From contig JAKSMO010000004.1 of the NCBI GenBank assembly GCA_024400545.1, positions 1-64,000 of the forward strand: a stretch of DNA of 64,000 nucleotides. The letters are read 5' to 3'. Below, in pieces: positions 60,997 to 64,000 of this stretch (position 1 is the first letter of the stretch; the number at the start of each line of letters is the position of its first letter). Under the pieces are notes generated by a model. It was not told the DNA's origin and made no database searches. It saw only the letters and a program-made list of their open reading frames with translations. A program made the position numbers and the translations under genes. The stretch is from Bacteroidales bacterium. Lineage in GTDB: Bacteria > Bacteroidota > Bacteroidia > Bacteroidales > P3.

Positions 60997-61791
60997 TTAT
61001 TCTTTATCTTTGGATTTCATGAAGTTGTAGCCTTTCATCAAGCCGGTGTTGGCATTGCCGATGAAGCTGAGGATGAGCTTGCCCTCGTCGGTGTTGCCAT
61101 AGTGTTCCTTGATTTCCTCGACAGCATGGCTGACGGTGAGACCTTTTTGGAAGAGGTAGCGATAGATATCGGAGATATTGTTGATGGACTCGCGCGAGAA
61201 GCCACGACGCTGCAGGCCCAGGGAGTTGACGCCGCAATAGGAGATGGGATAGCGGGCAGCCTTGACGAAGGGAGGAATATCCTTATCGATAAGCGAGCCG
61301 CCGGCGGTGATGACATGAGAGCCGATGTGGATGAACTGGAGGCAGGCCGTTTTGCCGCCAAGGATGACATAGTCGCCGCAAATGATATGGCCGGCGAGGG
61401 TGGCGTTGTTGGCAAAGACACAGTTGTTGCCCACCACGCAGTCGTGAGCGATGTGGACATAGGCCATGATGAGGTTGTTGTTGCCCACCACGGTCTTGCC
61501 GGAGGCTGAGGTGCCGCGATTGATGGTGCAGCACTCGCGGATGACGTTGTTGTCGCCGATTTCGCAGGTGGTGTATTCGCCAGCGAACTTGAGATCCTGA
61601 GGCACAGCGGAGATGACAGCGCCGGGGAAGATGTGGCAGTTTTTGCCGATGCGGGCACCGGGATAGATGACCACGTTGGGCTCGATGATGGTGCCGTCGC
61701 CGATTACTACGTCGTCGTGAATGGTGGTGAAGTTGCCAATTTTCACATCGTTGCCGATTTTGGCGTTGGGATGTATGTCGTTAAGTATCAT
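60997..61791 (-). CDS. lpxA: Acyl-ACP--UDP-N-acetylglucosamine O-acyltransferase
   Basis: LpxA adds the first 3-hydroxyacyl chain to UDP-GlcNAc in lipid A synthesis. The 264-residue product has left-handed beta-helix hexapeptide repeats (KIGNDVKIGNFTTIHDDVVI), the ruler region VPQDLKFAGE, and the catalytic base His116 in YVHIAHDCVVGNN. The C-terminal helical part (LQRRGFSRESINNISDIYR) is complete. Its start overlaps the lpxC stop by 4 nt (61788-61791), giving translational coupling. Together with lpxC it forms the committed part of lipid A synthesis. Confidence 0.95.
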   Translation of the reverse strand: MILNDIHPNAKIGNDVKIGNFTTIHDDVVIGDGTIIEPNVVIYPGARIGKNCHIFPGAVISAVPQDLKFAGEYTTCEIGDNNVIRECCTINRGTSASGKTVVGNNNLIMAYVHIAHDCVVGNNCVFANNATLAGHIICGDYVILGGKTACLQFIHIGSHVITAGGSLIDKDIPPFVKAARYPISYCGVNSLGLQRRGFSRESINNISDIYRYLFQKGLTVSHAVEEIKEHYGNTDEGKLILSFIGNANTGLMKGYNFMKSKDKE

Positions 61792-62702
61792 TTATTATTA
61801 ATATATTCTATTAAATATTTACTAAAGTGGGCGTTGGCCTTGTGGCCGGGTTTGTAGATGGTGAAGTGGCCCAGGAGGGGAAGCCCCACGAGGCGCACAT
61901 CGCCAACGAAGTCGAGCAGCTTGTGGCGGGCAGGCTCGTTGGGATAGTAGGGGTCGGTGGTGTTGAGCACGCCGTCGTGCACACGGATTTGGGAGGCATC
62001 TTTGTGGAAGGTGCGCTCGAGCCGGCGCAGCTGGCGCGGGGCCAGTTCGTTGTTGACATAGACGAGGGCGTTGTCGAGGCTGCCGCCTTTGATAAGGTTG
62101 AGATGGAGGAGGGGCTCGATTTCGTGTAGGAAGACGAAGGTGCGGCAGGGCGCAATCTCGTTGCTGAACTCGGAGAAATCGGTGAGCTGGGCCTCCTGGC
62201 GGCCGATGACGCTCTTGGGGAAGTCGATGATGCAATGCACGGAGAAGTGGTCGGCCGGCTGGACATCGTAGGTGGAACCCGTTTCCTTACATTCGAAATG
62301 GAGGGACTCGGTGAAGGCGAAGACGCGGCGTTCGGCATCTTGCTCGCGGGTGCCCACGCGCTGGATCTGGTTGAGCCATGGGCGGGCGGAGCCGTCGAGG
62401 ATGGGCACCTCGCCGCCATCGATCTGGATGAGGGCGTTATCGACCTGGCTGCCGTGGAGGGCAGACATGAGGTGTTCGATGGTGGCTATCTTGTGGCGAT
62501 AGGTGCCGATGGTGGTGCCACGGGCCGTTTCGGTGACATTGGTGGCCAATGCGTCGAGGGTGACGATATTAAAACGATCGGTGCGACGAAAGCGAATGCC
62601 GGTATCGGGGGGAGCGGGCGACACTGTGACGGTGACAGTGCGGCCGGTGTGCAGTCCCATGCCGGTGAGGCGGAATTCCTTTCGCAGAGTTACTTGTTTC
62701 AT
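61788..62702 (-). CDS. lpxC: UDP-3-O-acyl-N-acetylglucosamine deacetylase (no FabZ domain)
   Basis: LpxC is the zinc amidase that commits UDP-3-O-acyl-GlcNAc to lipid A. The 304-residue product has the N-terminal FRLTGMGLHTGRTVTVTV, zinc ligands His77 (IEHLMSAL), His260 and Asp264 (HKLLDFVGD), and the catalytic His287 (YKPGHKANAHF). It ends within 20 residues after that motif, as in E. coli (305 residues). In most Bacteroidota LpxC is fused to a FabZ dehydratase (about 460 residues), and that half is absent here; no fabZ gene follows. The gene overlaps both neighbours by 4 nt. Confidence 0.96.
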   Translation of the reverse strand: MKQVTLRKEFRLTGMGLHTGRTVTVTVSPAPPDTGIRFRRTDRFNIVTLDALATNVTETARGTTIGTYRHKIATIEHLMSALHGSQVDNALIQIDGGEVPILDGSARPWLNQIQRVGTREQDAERRVFAFTESLHFECKETGSTYDVQPADHFSVHCIIDFPKSVIGRQEAQLTDFSEFSNEIAPCRTFVFLHEIEPLLHLNLIKGGSLDNALVYVNNELAPRQLRRLERTFHKDASQIRVHDGVLNTTDPYYPNEPARHKLLDFVGDVRLVGLPLLGHFTIYKPGHKANAHFSKYLIEYINNK

Positions 62703-64000
62703 TTGACAGGATTAAAATGATAATCGTTCATGCGATAAAGCACGGCGCACTGATTCTCAAACCCATAGTCGGCCCGAGAGTGGGAGAACGACATGGGATA
62801 GATAAGCCCCTGCACGGAGACCAAGGTGGGCGAACGGAAGAAATCGGTACCTTTTTGCTGCAGGCCGCACACGAAATAAAGGATGATATCGTGGGCCATG
62901 CCGGCATAGACATTGGTGGGATCGATGCTGTAACGCTGGCGGAAAAGATCGATGAAATCTTTTTGCTGGGCGTCGGCCATATTCCACTCGGAGCAGAAGG
63001 TGTGATAGTTGAGGCTCTGCAGCTGAGCGAAATCGACATCGGTGTAGTTGACCGACCAGTCGTCGAGGGTGAAGAGGTAGGGAGTGCGCGATTTGAAAGC
63101 GGAAAGTTTATTGAGGAGTTGGGAAACGTAGATACGGTTTTTGGACTTATCCTGGTCGTAAAGACTAATCACAACGGGCTGAGCACCATTTTTGAGGGCG
63201 TTGGTGAGCTTGCTAGACTGAGCCCAGTCGAAAACGGTGTAGCTGAGGCCGGGACGGCTCTCGAGTTCGGCAGTGAGGGCGGCAAAGGATGCTTTTTCGG
63301 CCTTTGCGCCCGACTGGATGATATAGACGGGAGCCGAGGGCATGGAGGCGCTGATGGCCTCGCAGATACGTTTGGCGCGAGCCTCGTTGGAGGGCATGCA
63401 CTTGAAAACGTAGGGGTTGCCCGCCACGATCTCGGAGCGGTCGGCCACAGGATTGACAATGAAGAGCTGGGCTTCGCGGGCGAGTTTGGCGGCCTTTTCG
63501 AAAGGCTGGCGGGTGAGCATGGTGATGAGGAGGTCGGACTGGGCCACGTTGTGGCTGCGGAAAGCCTGTTCGACGGCCTCGTCGGTGGTGCCTTCAACAT
63601 CCACCACGTTGAGGGTTACGTTGTAGCCTCTTTTTTCGAGTTTTTCGAGTCCGAGAAGCAGACCCTCATAGAACTGAATGAACTCGAGGCTCTTATAGGA
63701 GGTTTTGCCACGCTGCTCGACATCGAACTTGGACGTTGAGATCTTGTCCATCTGGCTGAGGTTGAGCGGCATCATGAGAGAGATGACAATACTTTGCTGG
63801 CTGACGCGCGGACGGATGACGGCCACGGGGCCCAGGGGCTCGTCGGGGGCGGCAGCTTTGGCGGCCACAGAGCCAGCGTTGCCGGCAGGCGTTGCGGCGG
63901 TGTTTTTGACCGAAGTGGCGGTGGGGGCAATGGTGCCGTCGGACAGTTTCTGCCCTTTGCACGGCAGCCACACGGTGTCGCCCACCTGAAGGAAATGGAT
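62699..64000 (-). CDS. LysM / periplasmic binding-protein-fold protein (5' end outside window)
   Basis: The frame is open to the right edge (the first visible residues read IHFLQVGDTVWLPCKGQK), so the start lies outside the window. LQVGDTVWLP is the end of a LysM-type peptidoglycan-binding repeat. After an Ala/Thr/Pro-rich linker (residues about 20-60 from the edge) comes a type I periplasmic-binding fold (VISLMMPLNLSQMDK, FYEGLLLGLEKLEKRGYNVTLNVVDVEGT, then a C-terminal half to NDYHFNPVK), as in amino-acid ABC substrate-binding or LuxP-like proteins. In Bacteroidota, LysM plus this fold is an uncharacterised cell-wall-associated architecture. Its stop overlaps the lpxC start by 4 nt. Confidence 0.82.
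   Translation of the reverse strand: MHFLQVGDTVWLPCKGQKLSDGTIAPTATSVKNTAATPAGNAGSVAAKAAAPDEPLGPVAVIRPRVSQQSIVISLMMPLNLSQMDKISTSKFDVEQRGKTSYKSLEFIQFYEGLLLGLEKLEKRGYNVTLNVVDVEGTTDEAVEQAFRSHNVAQSDLLITMLTRQPFEKAAKLAREAQLFIVNPVADRSEIVAGNPYVFKCMPSNEARAKRICEAISASMPSAPVYIIQSGAKAEKASFAALTAELESRPGLSYTVFDWAQSSKLTNALKNGAQPVVISLYDQDKSKNRIYVSQLLNKLSAFKSRTPYLFTLDDWSVNYTDVDFAQLQSLNYHTFCSEWNMADAQQKDFIDLFRQRYSIDPTNVYAGMAHDIILYFVCGLQQKGTDFFRSPTLVSVQGLIYPMSFSHSRADYGFENQCAVLYRMNDYHFNPVK

Noticed and set aside
1..64000. Search for rRNA operons, further tRNAs, riboswitches and IS transposases
   Set aside because: Apart from tRNA-Pro at 11915-11988 no structure or gene of these kinds was recognisable by eye; weak riboswitch-like folds could still be missed.

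Overview
The window looks like a chromosomal contig from a member of the order Bacteroidales, probably gut-associated and of moderate G+C. The evidence is: Bacteroidota-type promoter boxes (TAnnTTTG, twice with TTTG about 19-20 nt upstream); a protein with a type A sorting domain for the type IX secretion system; fimbrillin-like lipoproteins; DUF5686 and CarboxypepD_reg-like envelope proteins; a HU-CCDC81/SPOR protein; DUF4956/VTC genes; and GH29 and GH109 glycosidases suited to host mucin glycans. Genus cannot be fixed from the sequence alone. No rRNA or CRISPR array was found, and only one tRNA (Pro, GGG).

Layout. 1-9.1 kb: 5'-complete but truncated OppD/F-type ABC ATPase (-), ornithine aminotransferase (+), DUF3795 and AlkD-like genes (-), GH109-like enzyme (-) divergent from a GH29 fucosidase lipoprotein and a DUF5686 outer-membrane protein (+). 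9.4-22.2 kb, all minus: coiled-coil/beta-barrel protein, CarboxypepD_reg protein, tRNA-Pro, PD40-repeat protein, lon, mgtC-like, rsmI, yebC, trmB, HU-CCDC81/SPOR protein, kdsB and a deoxynucleoside kinase. 22.8-29.0 kb (+): an operon-like run with a T9SS-sorted protein, a Cthe_2159-type beta-helix protein, two small exported proteins, a VTC-type polyphosphate polymerase domain, DUF4956 and DUF2490, mostly joined by 4-nt start/stop overlaps. 29.2-45.2 kb (+): glmM, a BspA-type LRR protein, a CPA2 antiporter, CtpA-type protease, O-antigen-ligase-like protein, M16 protease, beta-carbonic anhydrase and a 1770-residue SF1 helicase/nuclease with an apparent transglutaminase-like N-terminal region.

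45-58 kb is the accessory part. Its intergenic DNA is made of short simple-sequence words. It carries a DUF2461 gene, a second GH29 fucosidase, two WG-repeat genes preceded by a duplicated leader of about 245 bp, a short BRO-N gene, a repeat-rich 1 kb gap with an inverted-repeat element, 16-mer tandem repeats and a perfect AT palindrome, a DUF481 protein, a small peptide gene plus two tandem fimbrillin-like lipoproteins ending in the same tripeptide, rpmE2, and an alpha/beta-hydrolase lipoprotein. 58.2-64 kb (-): cell-envelope genes, namely an acyltransferase, a Wzx-like flippase, a small Cys lipoprotein, lpxA, lpxC (without the FabZ domain usual in this phylum), and a LysM/periplasmic-binding-fold protein cut by the window edge.

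The most likely undescribed systems are the beta-helix/VTC/DUF4956/DUF2490 operon (a possible surface or envelope polyphosphate-linked machine) and the single-protein helicase/nuclease (a possible defence or nucleic-acid-quality factor). Both functional readings are inference.
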